From: Opeltia flavorubescens
Taxonomy: Eukaryota > Ascomycota > Lecanoromycetes > Teloschistales > Teloschistaceae
Length of the DNA stretch: 64,000 nt
Reading direction: 5' to 3'
Assembly (NCBI GenBank): GCA_000442125.1
Contig: KE546981.1
Location: 1,054,001 to 1,118,000 of the forward strand
The translations under genes and the position numbers were made by a program. This document shows, piece after piece, positions 12,434 to 24,813 of the stretch (the first letter of the stretch is position 1; each line of letters opens with the position of its first letter). A model generated the notes under the pieces. The model did not search any database, had not been told where the DNA came from, and was given only the letters and a program-made list of their open reading frames with translations.

Positions 12434-14622
12434 CTAGAGGATTCTCGCGGATGGCTCATAGGTACTAGGGCCATTCCCGCCACGGCTTGCTGGGGATATT
12501 GACGGTTTGCCCTCCAATCGACGCCGTCGCTTCGTGAGGAAGTCGCTGTCTTCTTTCGACCATCTATATGGGGATGCATGTCAGTAATCGCGTTTTCCCT
12601 GCTTCGTTCGTTTTGAAAGCCCGTTCGAAGGGAAACTTCTTACATTCTGATTTTTCTGTCATCTCCTCCTGAAGCGAACATACATGGATCTGCCGGATTC
12701 CACGCAACTACATTGACACAGCCCGGTCGTTGATGACCCTCAAGGGTCTCGATCAAAGTGCCGTTTTCTTTGTGCCAGATGTAGATTCTCGAATCTGGAG
12801 CCCAAGATTTAGCATCTCTGGTAATAGCATTGTAGAGATGGAGAAAGCTCACCTTCGCTACCACTAATAATGAGATTTTGGTCGGCACCGCCAAAAGTAC
12901 TTCTTATAACAAACTCTCCTTGCTGTTGTCCAATGAATCTTCGAACAATCTCTGCAGTCTCAATGTTGATCAAATGGACTTCGCTGTTCGTCATATTAAT
13001 GAGCATGTATTGAGAGTCCCGGCTTATCTTGATGCACGTCATCTTGCTCTTCATCAAGATACCATATGATTCTTCCCGAGTCTCGAAATTATACACTATA
13101 ATCTGGCATTCGCTGGAGATGACGACCATCCGTTTGCCGTCAGGAGAGATTGCGCAGTCCTGCACGCGGTAACCGATGGACCAGTTGTAGATGAGATGAC
13201 CATTGATACTCCAGAGACATAACCTATGATTCCCTTGCAGACTGCCGGTGACGAATGATTGGCCGTCTGGAGACCAAGCTGCTGTGGTCACAGGATGTTC
13301 ATGATGATCTATCTTCAGTATTTGTTGACCAGACTGCAGTCGATATTAATACCCACGTATTTCGTCACTCTTGATATTGGGTGACTTACTGGTGCATCCC
13401 AAACTCGGGCCGTCGTATCATGAGAACATGTTAATATTTTTGAATCATCCGGGCTCCATGCAAGGTATGCGACATGCTTTGTATGGCCAGTCAGTCTGTA
13501 CAGTACTTGAAACACGCTTGTATCGTATATCAAAACATCAGTAGCTTGTCCACTGGTAGCTAATCTTCGACCATCATGAGAGAATTCCATGGCCCACACT
13601 TCTCCAGCATTTTGATTGAGTTCAAGGATGGTTTGAAGAGGAAATTGACTGCGATCGCACATATGATCTGCGAATAATGACGGAGATGATGACGGATTGT
13701 GGTACAGACATTGTGAGATCTGATTCTGCTTTACTTGATTAAGCAAAGTTGCTAGTCGATGTTGGGGTATCATGACTGAAGGCGCTATTGATCCTGTATC
13801 CTCATTAGTAGAGCCTTGTTTGGATAAGGATTAACATACGTGATAGTTCCTGCAGCAGAAGCTGTCTTGATTGACCTGTCGCTCCATCCCATCCAGCCGA
13901 ATCTTTGACCCTCTGCGGCCCATCACCAAGTAGGCTAATCTGACGTTAGTTTCTACTATGATTCTACGTATCTTGACTACGTGTCGATGGACATCTGCAA
14001 ATTGGCGTTTGTTAGCTTACCTTGATAGATGCTGGAGCTCTGATACCCTATCCTGCTCTAAAGGTCTCAGCTCCTGCCTCAAAACTAACAGAGCTCGACC
14101 CAAGTCCTTATTTTCTAGTAGTTCGAGGTATTTTTGTGTTTTCAGATAGAATCGCAGTTGTTCTCGATCGACGCCCTCGACAAGTCTTAGACCTCGATGA
14201 TCACCGTTGCGAATACTGACACCACCACCGCCGTCAGGAGGTTCTGATCCAAGTAACAAGACTTCAGCTTGTTCCCAATCACCTTGTAATATAGCTTCTC
14301 GAAATTGTGCCACGGCCAAACTTTCAACCTCGTAACCACTCTCTTGACTCAACTTCTCTGCAGCCCCATGATATCCTAGATCGTCTAGACCTTGTATCAG
14401 AAGACGTGTCACCTCTTCTCTGTCGTGTCCATAGAATGAACGTAGGCTTGATCTCGCTGTTGACGAAGGCAGTCCATTCCTATGTGGAGATGTGCGACCA
14501 TTAGGAATGGCGGTACCGTTGGTTCCATTGGAGATAGCCGACTTCTGACGAGGTGGATGCTGTGAACCATTCGATACATGTTTAGAACCGTTTGACGTCG
14601 AGGGTTCGGGGTCGTAGTGCAT
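12434..14622 (-). CDS. GID7: LisH-CTLH-WD40 protein, GID7/WDR26 homologue
   Basis: Substrate-adaptor or scaffold subunit of the GID/CTLH E3 ubiquitin ligase, which in yeast degrades gluconeogenic enzymes. Exons, 5' to 3': 14622-14021, 13939-13840, 13793-13390, 13333-12853, 12794-12644, 12563-12434. The order is a disordered N-terminus, a LisH motif (RLLIQGLDDLGYHGAAEKL), a CTLH region (FREAILQGDWEQAEVLLLG through FYLKTQKYLELLENKD), then WD40 repeats (for example VAYLAWSPDDSKILTCSHD and VVAWNPADPCMFASGGDD) and a basic tail. The start is uncertain. Base 14622 is the first in-frame ATG, but the frame stays open without ATG for 157 more codons upstream (to 15093). The first intron does not keep frame: exon 1 ends with two spare bases, yet exon 2 must be read from its first base to give ISLLGDG...GWDGATGQSRQ. 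The other junctions are in phase. Expected length is about 620 residues. Confidence 0.87.
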
Positions 14623-16326
14623 GTCTTTAGGCGCCAGTCGGGGGCGCTTGCGAGCTGGTGATCTCTGGGTATGAGGCCGTAGACGGCTAATTGTCCGGTC
14701 GTTGAGCGCCTCCTCTTCTGTGACAGTATTGCTCGAACTCTGTCCTCCACTCGAACCTTCAGCTGGCAAGGAAATTGGAGAGGAGCTCCGGCGGCGTCGA
14801 CGGGGATTGGGCGAGTCAAGTATATATATAGACGGAAGAGATGGGCGATTCGTGGTAGGCTGGGTTTGGCTTTGATTCAAGGACGAAGGAGTAGCGTTGG
14901 GCAAAGTATTGATCAGGTATGGGGTATTAGATGAACTTGGGTATTGAGATGATTGTGGGGGATGCGGAGTGATTGGGTGGTCGGAGGCGATTGGGGTATG
15001 GGGAAGTCGGGGGGCTTCGTCCGCCAGGACTGACTGCAGCGGGGATGCCGCTGTTCCTGGCTGAAGCTCAGAACGTGAGCTCCCAGCAGTTATTCAAACG
15101 AGTTCTGTAAGATAACGGAAACGGATGACCGATCTTCCTGGGATGGTGCTGGTCTGAAGTCGGAAGGTCTATTGGAGTTTTCGATTTGTTTTGCGGCTGA
15201 GAGCTCTAGACTATGACGAGTTGTAATCTGTCGAGCAGAGCAAGAGTCCGGGGACCCGTAGCCCACGGCGTAAAGCAAGCAAGGTTGAGATAGATGGGGA
15301 TGCTGGCAGGATGTGAAGACGGGGACAGGCGTTTATCGTAGGCAGCTCGCTCGGGAATAATCAGACGAGAGCAGTAGAAATGCTGCGGTATCGTTTAGTT
15401 GAATTGTATGGACGAGAATGTATGATGTGTCGTTCAAGACGCTGAGAGGAGTCTGCAGCAATTGGGTGTCTTGACTCTGGTGGTGACCGGCTAATGATAC
15501 ATGGAAGACGCTCGGCCAATACGAAAGCGGGCGTCTAGAGCTAGCGAGGGGTCAGGATTGATTGAGTCCCATGATGCCGTTTCCATTTCACGCAATATGC
15601 TTGCATGATTGTTTCATAGAGTATAAGACTCGGCTGGGAAAGCTCATGAGGTACATCAAGTACTTATGTTACAATCATGGGGTACTTTGATCACGTATCA
15701 GTCAGGACGGTGGCTGATCCGGGTATTGCTAATTCCCCCTCCGCCGCAATCCTTGTCCCCCTTCCGTATTTCCGAAGAAACCAAGAGCTCCTCTCTATCT
15801 GAGTAAGCATGAGTATACTATGGGAAGGACCTTTTGTTGCGGTACTTTGCCGTCTAAGATGTAGCTATGAGATCGGGAAGAGAATTACGGGCAGGTTTTG
15901 GAGAAGCTTCAGGCTTCGGTGGGGTCGGACTTGGCGATCTCCTGTGACGAAAGGGTGGCCTGGAGGTGCCTAATGTAGCCTGGAGCCGCAAGCGAGATCT
16001 TCTAACTTGAAGGGTCAATCATGTCGTCGACCTGCCTCGATCTATACCAGAGAATTGCCCGTTAGGGTACACACTTGCCTTATCTTCCTAGCCTATCAGC
16101 GTATGAGTTTATGCTAGGTCTTAGACCGCGGTTGAAAGCTCGTAATTCACTCTTTGACCTCATCGGCAGGAAACACGTTGAACAATTGTCCTCCATACCA
16201 GCTTCCAAACTCCGTGCACGAGAGGACGTCGACGATTTACCTCCACTCCCTGCCTCTCCACCAGCTGAGCCATCTTTATATATTCCGCTCAGCGAGTCCG
16301 CTGCAGAGGGTTCTTCATATTCCACC
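14623..16326. other. Divergent promoter region of GID7 and VMA1
   Basis: About 1.7 kb between divergent genes. Bases 14623-15093 remain an open Pro/Ser/Thr-rich frame continuous with GID7 and may be its true N-terminus or 5' UTR. The rest shows no supported exon. A short TA run lies at about 14820-14829. Confidence 0.5.
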
Positions 16327-18498
16327 ATGGCGCCTGTGAGTCGAGCTGCAAATACTTGGGATGTGTGCTGATGTGGCCTGTAGAAGAACTCGAAGCGGTC
16401 AAGGAAAGAAGCTGGCGAAGATCAATATGGTATGGAAATTACTCGGAATTCATTTGTGGAAAACAATCCAGAAGTTCAAGAGCTCGTGCTGACAGACTGT
16501 GGCATAGGCTCGATCTACTCGATTTCTGGGTATGCAATGACCACTTTCAAAGCTTGCGAGATCCTATCTTATGGTTGACAGGCCCGTTATTGTCGCGGAG
16601 AACATGCTAGGGTGTGCAATGTACGAGTTGGTATGTACAGATTTACGCCACGAAGGAATCCAAGCTCAACATCACTGCAGGTGCGAGTGGGGCATGATCA
16701 GCTAGTCGGGGAGGTCATTCGAATTGACGGAGACAAATGTACCGTTCAAGTATACGAAGAGACAGGTCCGTCCATCCATTGCCCGCTTATAATGATGAGT
16801 TTGACCAGCTGACTGATGTAGCCGGTGTTACGGTCGGGGATCCGGTGATGAGAACAGGCAAGCCTCTTTCGGTCGAGTTGGGCCCTGGTTTAATGGAGAC
16901 CATCTACGACGGTATCCAACGACCCCTAAAATCAATCTCCGAAGTCGTCAATAGTATCTACATCCCCCGCGGCATTGATGTACCCTCGCTCAACAGAGAA
17001 ATTAAATGGGACTTCAAGCCTGGAGACCTAAAAGTTGGAGATCATATTACAGGAGGGGATGTTTTCGGCAGCGTCTTCGAGAATAGTCTGTTGGATGACC
17101 ACAAGATTCTATTGCCGCCGAGGGCCAGGGGTACCATCACACATATCGCCGAGAAGGGTAGCTATACCGTTGAAGACAAGGTTTTGGAAGTCGAGTTCGA
17201 TGGCAAGAAATCAGAATACTCTATGATGCACAATTGGCCCACTCGAGTTCCCAGACCAGTCAACGAGAAGCTTCCGTCGGATTCGCCGTTCATTGTCGGG
17301 CAGCGGGTGCTCGATGCTCTATTCCCCAGCGTGCAGGGTGGTACGGTCTGCATTCCTGGCGCATTCGGTTGCGGAAAGACGGTCATCAGTCAGTCAGTCT
17401 CCAAATTCTCCAACAGCGACATCATCATCTACGTCGGGTGCGGCGAGCGCGGGAACGAGATGGCTGAAGTCTTGATGGACTTCCCGGAGTTATCGATCGA
17501 AATACAAGGACGGAAAGAGCCTATCATGAAACGTACTTCTCTCATCGCCAATACCTCCAATATGCCTGTCGCTGCTCGTGAAGCCTCAATTTATACTGGT
17601 ATTACGATTTCTGAATATTTCAGGGATCAGGGAAAGAATGTTGCCATGATGGCAGATTCCACCTCAAGATGGGCGGAAGCTCTGCGAGAAATATCTGGTC
17701 GTTTAGGTGAAATGCCGGCGGATCAAGGGTTTCCAGCATATCTCGGCGCCAAACTAGCCTCTTTCTATGAACGAGCCGGCCAAGTCACTGCACTCGGGAG
17801 CCCGGAACGTAAAGGCAGTGTCAGCATAGTCGGTGCCGTGAGCCCCCCAGGCGGAGACTTTTCCGATCCCGTGACTAGCAGTACTCTGGGTATCGTCCAG
17901 GTCTTCTGGGGTCTCGATAAAAAACTTGCCCAGAGAAAACATTTCCCATCTATCAACACCTCTCAATCTTACAGTAAGTATACGACGATACTCGACAAAT
18001 GGTACGAAAAGGAACACCCGGAATTCCCGCGTCTACGTGATCGTATCAGAGAACTTCTATCAAACTCGGAGGAACTTGATCAAGTCGTTCAACTTGTTGG
18101 CAAATCTGCTTTGGGTGATCCGGATAAGATTACTCTCGATGTTGCCGCTCTTCTCAAGGACGACTTCTTGCAGCAAAATGGGTACAGCGACTACGATCAA
18201 TTCTGTCCGATATGGAAGACCGAGTATATGATGAAAGCATTCATGGGCTTCCACGATGAGAGTCAAAAGGCGATCGCTCAAGGTCATAGTTGGTCTAAAG
18301 TTCGGGAGGCTACCAGCCAGATCCAGAGTCAACTCCGAAGTATGAAATTCGAGGTTCCGACTGAAGGAGAGGAGAAGATATCCAAGAGGGTAAGTTTTCT
18401 GTCTGATGCCTGAATAAGCCCATGCTGATTAGGTTTGCTAGTATGATGAACTACTGCAAGGGATGACAGAGAAGTTTGCGTCTGTGATGGATGAGTGA
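16327..18498 (+). CDS. VMA1: V-type proton ATPase catalytic subunit A
   Basis: Catalytic, ATP-hydrolysing subunit of the V1 sector, acidifying vacuole, Golgi and endosomes. Exons: 16327-16335, 16384-16429, 16508-16529, 16582-16630, 16681-16765, 16822-18389, 18442-18498, giving 611 residues, the normal size. The first exon encodes only MAP. The spliced N-terminus reads [20 protein letters not shown] then [18 protein letters not shown]. Key sites are the P-loop GAFGCGKT (about 250-257), [30 protein letters not shown] and the ATPase alpha/beta signature region [13 protein letters not shown]. The protein runs straight through the P-loop region with no intein, unlike Saccharomyces VMA1. The last exon encodes [18 protein letters not shown]. 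It shares a divergent promoter region with GID7. Confidence 0.97.
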
Positions 18499-18938
18499 GC
18501 AAGTATAAAGGACATGAATTCTAGCGAAGCGACGAACTAAAAGGGTCAATTCAAGGGAAGGACCCACGCGAGAAAGATTTGAGTTGAGATATCCGATGCC
18601 ACGGTTCTGTTAGAACAGTCACATAATCAACTCCCGTAGCAATGTATCCATAGATGGTCAACCTGTACATTCGAAAGCAATTCAATCCGTGGTTTGTCAC
18701 ATGCCGTCAACCAGAGACCGTGTTGATGTTTACAAGATGACTTCCTGACTCGGCTAGCGTTCTGCGTTTTATCCATGCTTTACGACACCAGGCTTGGCGC
18801 TCGCAATTATCTGGTCAAGTGCTTTTAGGCAATCGCAATACACTCGAACAACAGAATCCACGACCTCGAATCTTGCCTCGCCGCTGTCTAGCTTTTATCT
18901 ATTCTTTAGCCCAGCTTAGTTCCTCCTTCCAAACAGCC
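18499..18938. other. Intergenic: VMA1 terminator and VPS1 promoter
   Basis: A 440-bp spacer between co-oriented genes. No supported exon or motif is visible. Confidence 0.5.
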
Positions 18939-21420
18939 ATGGCCGCGCAAGCGGGCTATTCGTGAGTCTCCCAGGTACTCATTACATGTTACTAGTGCTC
19001 ACCTTGCGCAAAGGATCAATGTCAACGACCCAGGCCTCATCACTCTCGTCAATAAGCTTCAAGATGTTTTCACAACTGTCGGCGTCAGTAGCCAGACAAT
19101 CACCTTATTACTGCTAGCTTGCTGATGTCCCTTTCATTGATTAGGTCCAGAACCCCATCGATCTACCTCAGATAGCAGTGGTGGGCTCTCAGTCAAGCGG
19201 GAAGAGTTCAGTATTAGAGAATATCGTGGGGAGAGATTTGTATGTAGGGGATGTCACCGAATACGACTGCGCTGATGTTGACGAAACAGCCTCCCTCGAG
19301 GAACAGGAATCGTGACTCGACGACCGCTCATCCTTCAACTCATCAATCGATCGGCCCCAAACCCGCATCAAAACCAAGTCAATGGAGTTAATGGTGATAT
19401 GAAAACCTCAGACAAGGAGAGCAACATCGAAGAATGGGGAGAGTTCCTACACATACCCGGGCAGAAGTTCCACGATTTCAACAAGATAAGAGAAGAGATA
19501 GTCAAAGAAACCGAATCGAAAACTGGACGGAACGCGGGCATCTCTCCGGCACCTATCAATCTCCGAATTTACTCGCCCAACGTTTTGACCTTGACGTTGG
19601 TGGATCTGCCAGGATTGACCAAAGTACCGGTAGGAGATCAGCCAAGAGATATCGAGAGGCAAATCAAAGATATGGTCTTGAAGCAGATACAAAAGCCGAA
19701 TGCGATCATCTTAGCTGTCACAGCGGCCAACACGGATCTGGCAAACTCGGACGGCCTGAAGCTGGCCAGAGAAGTGGATCCTGAGGGACAGAGAACGATC
19801 GGGGTGCTTACAAAGGTGGATCTGATGGATGATGGTACAGATGTGGTCGATATCCTTGCAGGGAGGATTATTCCTCTGAGGCTCGGCTATGTCCCAGTCG
19901 TGAACAGAGGTCAAAGAGATATTGAGAATAAGAAGGCAATTTCATTCGCCTTGGAAAATGAAAAGAATTTCTTCGAGAACCACAAAGCGTACCGAAACAA
20001 GAGCTCGTATTGCGGGACACCGTACCTTGCGCGGAAGCTGAACCTGGTAGGTGTGGGATCTCAAGCCATCCAGAAGGGCAGTGCTAATTTATGCTAGATC
20101 CTTATGATGCACATCAAAAACACTCTGCCTGATATCAAAGCTCGGATCTCATCGTCGTTGCAAAAATACTCTGCGGAACTTGGGCAACTCGGAGACTCAA
20201 TGCTAGGCAACAGCTCGAACATTGTACTACAAATCATCACGGAATTCTGCAACGAATATCGGACAGTCCTGGATGGAAATAACCAAGAGCTTTCGAGTAT
20301 CGAGCTTTCCGGTGGTGCAAGAATCAGCTTCGTCTTCCATGAACTATATTCGAACGGTGTGAAAGCCGTCGATCCATTCGATCAAGTGAAGGACATTGAT
20401 ATCCGAACCATTCTCTACAACTCTTCCGGATCATCACCTGCCCTCTTTGTCGGCACAACAGCTTTCGAACTGATAGTCAAGCAACAGATCAAGCGGCTAG
20501 AAGACCCAAGTTTGAAATGTGTGTCACTTGTGTACGATGAGTTAGTGCGCATACTCGGCCAGCTACTCAACAAGCAACTTTTCCGAAGATATCCCGCCCT
20601 GAAGGAAAAGTTCCATGCCGTCGTCATCAGCTTCTTCAAGAAGGTGCTTGACCCTACCAATAAGCTAGTGAGAGATCTAGTAGCGATGGAGTCTTGCTAC
20701 ATTAATACAGGGCATCCGGACTTCTTGAATGGTCACAGGGTCAGTTTCTACCGTTTCAATTCTCCCCGATTTTTCTGTTGACGTTGAATTCCAGGCAATG
20801 GCTATTGTCAACGATCGCCATAATGCGAACAAGCCTACCCAGGTCGACCCAAAGACGGGCAAACCGCTGCCACCTTCAGCCATACCACCAAGAGCGTCCA
20901 GTCCTTCGCTCGACATGCCTCCTGATAACACAGGGTTCTTTGGTAGCTTCTTTGCACCGAAGAATAAGAAGAAGATGGCAGCAATGGATTCTCCACCACC
21001 GCAACTGAAGGCGTCCGGCACATTATCCGAGAAAGAGGCCAATGAAGTGGAGGTTATCAGTGAGTAAATATGCCCTATCATGCTTGCTCGAACTAAGAGG
21101 AGATGCAGAACTCTTGATCAATTCCTACTATAACATCACACGGCGAACAATGATCGATATGGTTCCTAAGGCTATCATGCTTACCCTCGTCCAGTATGCT
21201 TCTGCCCGAACCTGACCATTTTCTTGCTCATAGCAGCTAACAAACCGTCAGACATACCAAAGATGAGATGCAACGGGAGCTACTTGAACAAATGTATCGA
21301 ATCAACGAGCTTGACGACCTTCTCAAAGAAAGCGACCACACGGTCCGAAGGCGGAAAGAGTGCCAGCAAATGGTCGAGTCATTGTCGAAAGCAAGCGAAA
21401 TCGTCAGCCAAGTCCAATGA
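18939..21420 (+). CDS. VPS1: Dynamin-like GTPase Vps1
   Basis: Large GTPase for vacuolar protein sorting, endosomal fission and peroxisome division. Exons: 18939-18961, 19014-19083, 19145-19239, 19290-20046, 20098-20739, 20795-21059, 21109-21193, 21252-21420, giving 701 residues as in other ascomycete Vps1 proteins. G1 is GSQSSGKS (45-52), followed by [12 protein letters not shown], the G3 DLPG, and G4 TKVD. The middle/stalk region contains [20 protein letters not shown]. The GED ends in [21 protein letters not shown] Vps1-type [16 protein letters not shown] block and a variable insert between stalk and GED ([30 protein letters not shown]) fit Vps1 and not Dnm1. There is no PH or proline-rich domain, as expected. 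Intron 2 uses a GTCAGT donor. All exon phases fit. Confidence 0.95.
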
Positions 21421-22289
21421 TACGAATGTCCTTTTGGTCTTCATCTCATGATACCCTCTCGCTTCTTCCCGTCTTCTTTGATTTCCTTTGAGTAATCATG
21501 TCTGAGATCAGCGAGTTTTGATCTTTTGGTATGGGCTCATACCATTTGTATTCTGGTCCTCCGGCGTGAGGAGGGACTTCGGGGTCTAGAACGTTTGCGA
21601 TGGTTTGGTGGTACAATGGCATGGCGTCAAGGTAGCAAAGTAGAAGCCTTTCGCGAGCAGGTAATGTGTATACCTTCTTTGGTTTGAAAATAACATTTTG
21701 GTTGAAAGTCGTGCTGTCATTGGTCGGATAAGCGCGACCTCGCGCGTCCTTGCATTGCCCGAACTTCTGATATATCCTTCCAGTCTCTTTCTACGATTAA
21801 CCTTGAGCAGCTTACGAAGCGAAGTTGCTTCAGATTAAATAAGTATTTCATGTTGCTTTGTCGGGCTTACAGTGCAAATCTACATTGCAACATCTTTGAA
21901 CAGAACTTTCTTGACAATTGAAAGGCAATTAAGACCCAAATTCCGTACCAGTGAGAGCAAGAAAAGCTTATGATTCCCGCAAAATAGGCCTTATCGCGTA
22001 TAAAGCCTATTGATTTTTGTCTCATTTCTTATACACCTCACAAAGCTCTAATCAACACAGCATATTGAAGAATCTAATTGAGTTAAATTGGACTTCGAAG
22101 GTCGACTTCCTTTACAAATAGCTCTCGCATTAAACTTCAAGCGGCACTCTTAGCTTCTATGTTATTATGGCTCAAAACTTATTGCCCAATACTACAATTG
22201 CCAATCTTTGAATTCTCACTCTAGGCGCGGCTTTGTCCTTTTCTTTGGATTCCTCCTCACTCCATTCGAAAGCAGATTCGTCGCCCAGA
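21421..22289. other. Intergenic region
   Basis: An 869-bp spacer between co-oriented genes. It is AT-rich in the middle and has no supported exon. Confidence 0.5.
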
Positions 22290-23402
22290 ATGAGCGCCAC
22301 CGTACCCTCAAAAACCATCACGGTCATTGGCTCCCTAAATACCGATCTTCGAACCCTCACCACCCGCATCCCCGACAGAGGCGAAACGCTTACTTCGCTC
22401 TCTTTCTCCACTGGCCCTGGCGGTAAGGGCGCCAATCAAGCTGTCGNTTGCGCTCGTCTTTCCCGACGGAGCAAAAAGAACACATCTTCGTCGTCGTTAT
22501 CATCGTCGTCTTCTCCTGTACGAGTGGACGTGGAGATGGTAGGTGCAGTAGGCGATGATGCTTTTGGGCATGAGCTGTTGAGTGATCTGGAGAGGGATGG
22601 AGTGGACGTTCGCGGTGTGCGGGTTGATGGAGATATGCCGACGGGCACGGCGGTAGTGATCGTCGAAGAAGAAAGCGGGGAAAATCGCATCATGGTTCAT
22701 GGAGGTGCGAATGCGGGAGTCGGTATTAAGGTTGATATAGCAAGGGTAATGGCGCAGCTTTTTGATCGTGAAGATGGTGGCACGCCGGATTTGATCGTCA
22801 TGCAATGCGAGATACCTTTGAACACAATTATGACGGTCATGAGAGAGACGAGAAGGCAAGATGTGGAGGTACTTTGGAATCCTGCTCCTGCTCCTACGAG
22901 AGAGGCAGTGGGAAATGATGATGGCAGAATAGCGGACGCATTGGAGGGGTTGGAGCATCTCATCTTTAACCACGATGAAGCTGTCGCTCTCGCTGCTATC
23001 ACCACTACTGACACCACTCCTGGGTTTTTCTACGGGAACGGCACCGAAGATCGAGAATTACGACCAGATCTCGAACGACTTAACATCGCACAGCACTTCC
23101 ATAGCTTGGGAGTGAGGAATGTCATCATTACGCTGGGGGCTGATGGCGTATTTTGGAGTTGTACAAGCGACTGGAGCGATGAATGGAAGGGAGAAGTTCA
23201 TTCACTACCTGCGGCGAAGGTGGGGAGAGTCGTTGACACAACAGCAGCTGGAGATACTTTCGTAGGCGCTTATGCAGTAGAGGTGATACGTGGTACTCCG
23301 GTAGTGGATGCGATCAGGTGGGCGAATCGGGCGGCAGCGAAGACGGTGGAGAGGGATGGAGCGATGAGGAGTATACCGTCAAGGGAGGAGGTGGACGGTT
23401 GA
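22290..23402 (+). CDS. RBK1: Ribokinase (PfkB family)
   Basis: Phosphorylates D-ribose to ribose-5-phosphate in the cytosol. A single exon of 370 residues. The start [19 protein letters not shown] places the first beta strand normally. The PfkB signature near the N-terminus is [11 protein letters not shown] (about 43-52), and the C-terminal signature is [13 protein letters not shown] (about 316-328) with catalytic Asp322. NHDEA supplies the usual mid-protein motif. A Lys/Ser-rich insert ([11 protein letters not shown]...) after the first signature is not typical and probably forms a surface loop. The ambiguous base at 22446 lies in the codon after GANQAV, and any assignment keeps the frame; alanine is expected. 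Confidence 0.93.
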   Translation: MSATVPSKTITVIGSLNTDLRTLTTRIPDRGETLTSLSFSTGPGGKGANQAVXCARLSRRSKKNTSSSSLSSSSSPVRVDVEMVGAVGDDAFGHELLSDLERDGVDVRGVRVDGDMPTGTAVVIVEEESGENRIMVHGGANAGVGIKVDIARVMAQLFDREDGGTPDLIVMQCEIPLNTIMTVMRETRRQDVEVLWNPAPAPTREAVGNDDGRIADALEGLEHLIFNHDEAVALAAITTTDTTPGFFYGNGTEDRELRPDLERLNIAQHFHSLGVRNVIITLGADGVFWSCTSDWSDEWKGEVHSLPAAKVGRVVDTTAAGDTFVGAYAVEVIRGTPVVDAIRWANRAAAKTVERDGAMRSIPSREEVDG

Positions 23403-24448
23403 GCATTGGGATGTTCTGGCGGTTCCCAGTTCATTCTCATGATATCTGCGCCAGTGCCAAGGCATTCTTCCAGGCGGAAAACCCGGTGTACCGTAAGAGA
23501 TGAAGGAATCACATTATTGCGCTGGTGTTATTCTCTCGGCACGCATCTTGGGAGAAAATATCGGAGTTCATGCAATACCATCAGCAAAGCTGCACCATCA
23601 GAATGCCAAATAGCATATGCAGATAATAACACTGTGTATTCAAGATCGCAGAAACCTTTCCACAAAGCCGTTGTAGATCTCTGCTGGGAGCCGCAATTGA
23701 GACGTCCAAGAAGGAGCTAACTTTTAGAAAGCACAAGGATTCTTCAGATGAACGTTACACAGAACTCATTGAATGTGCACAGACCCGCGCAAACTCGAAC
23801 TGGAGACGGCTTAGTATATATTCCTGTAATAAGTCTGACTCAAGGCTTTATCGACACATAAGGGGTTCAGGAGAAGTAATTCGGCGGAGATAATGGAGTT
23901 AGTGTTCCACGATTTTTTACGTCCAACCACGGGTACTCTCGAGACTGATGCCACACTTCTTTCAATTCAACGACTCATCGATTGATTTGATATCGGACAT
24001 CGGGCCACATGTTTTCCGCCAATATCGCAATCGCATCCTGCGCTCGATCTCACCAATATCATTGGATGCCAGACACGTGTAAGGAGGTGCGAAGGATTGC
24101 ATCACCATGCGACCGGACAAATAAAGTTGCTAGCATTGATGTTGTTGAGTCAAGCAAGGTTGCTTACGCCCTAAGTGATGTGGGGCGCCCATTTCAGGTC
24201 AACGGACAAGGATCAATGCGCTCGATTTGAAGGTTGTACCAGCGGAAGGAGCAATTAGCAATCGAAGGAAATTGTCAACGGAGGAAAAATAAAGCATGGC
24301 GGACGAATTTCGTTGAACGAGCTTATTCAGCTTACCTGGTGCTTGCAAAAAGAATGCAGCTATAGCTCAGGATCTCACGCTTCGATCTGTGCTATGACTT
24401 TTGCAAGCGCCGGTTGACAAAGCCACAATCTACGCCTATCTCCTAATA

Positions 24449-24462
24449 CCGTCAGCCTTCGG
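24449..24462. promoter_or_regulatory. CCG-N8-CGG everted triplet, possible Zn2Cys6 site
   Basis: CCG at 24449-24451 and CGG at 24460-24462 are separated by eight bases, about 350 bp upstream of the exporter ATG. Zn(II)2Cys6 dimers bind CGG/CCG triplets in inverted, everted or direct arrangement. A factor of this class is encoded 2.3 kb downstream. Such triplets also occur by chance, so this is only suggestive. Confidence 0.3.
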
Positions 24463-24591
24463 ACGAATCTATTCTACACACCCTTTGTTGACGAATCGCG
24501 GGTCAGGTCTGAGTCATTTTGGATGCCTGGAGACAATGGACTTTGCAAACAAGCGGTCGAACCTCGCACGCCTCGACCACTGTTATCAATC

Positions 24592-24597
24592 TATAAA
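24592..24597 (+). promoter_or_regulatory. TATA box candidate of the exporter gene
   Basis: TATAAA lies 217 bp upstream of the predicted start codon at 24814, a plausible distance given a 5' leader of about 150 nt. It is recognised by motif alone. Confidence 0.4.
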
Positions 24598-24813
24598 GAT
24601 TGGGCGGAGGTACACCCTCTTCTGTCCCACATCAATGCCCTAGTGTCACCCACACTGCAATTTACATAGATTTGTTTTCGGTTCTCCACAGAATTGGGTT
24701 GCACTATTGTTGCACTCTGTTCTTCATAATTGCGACAGTCCCCCACATCTTCCTTACCAGCTTACCCAGATCGCAAATTCAATCCGGCCAACAGCAATCG
24801 CGCCATATTCGCC

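Larger units (their letters stand above)
23403..24813. other. Long intergenic region upstream of the exporter gene
   Basis: About 1.4 kb without a supported exon. Close to the exporter it holds a TATAAA box (24592-24597) and a CCG-N8-CGG element (24449-24462), listed separately. Confidence 0.5.

Noticed and set aside
17340-17600. Possible intein in VMA1, as in Saccharomyces
   Set aside because: The P-loop region is continuous and the protein has normal length without an insertion.
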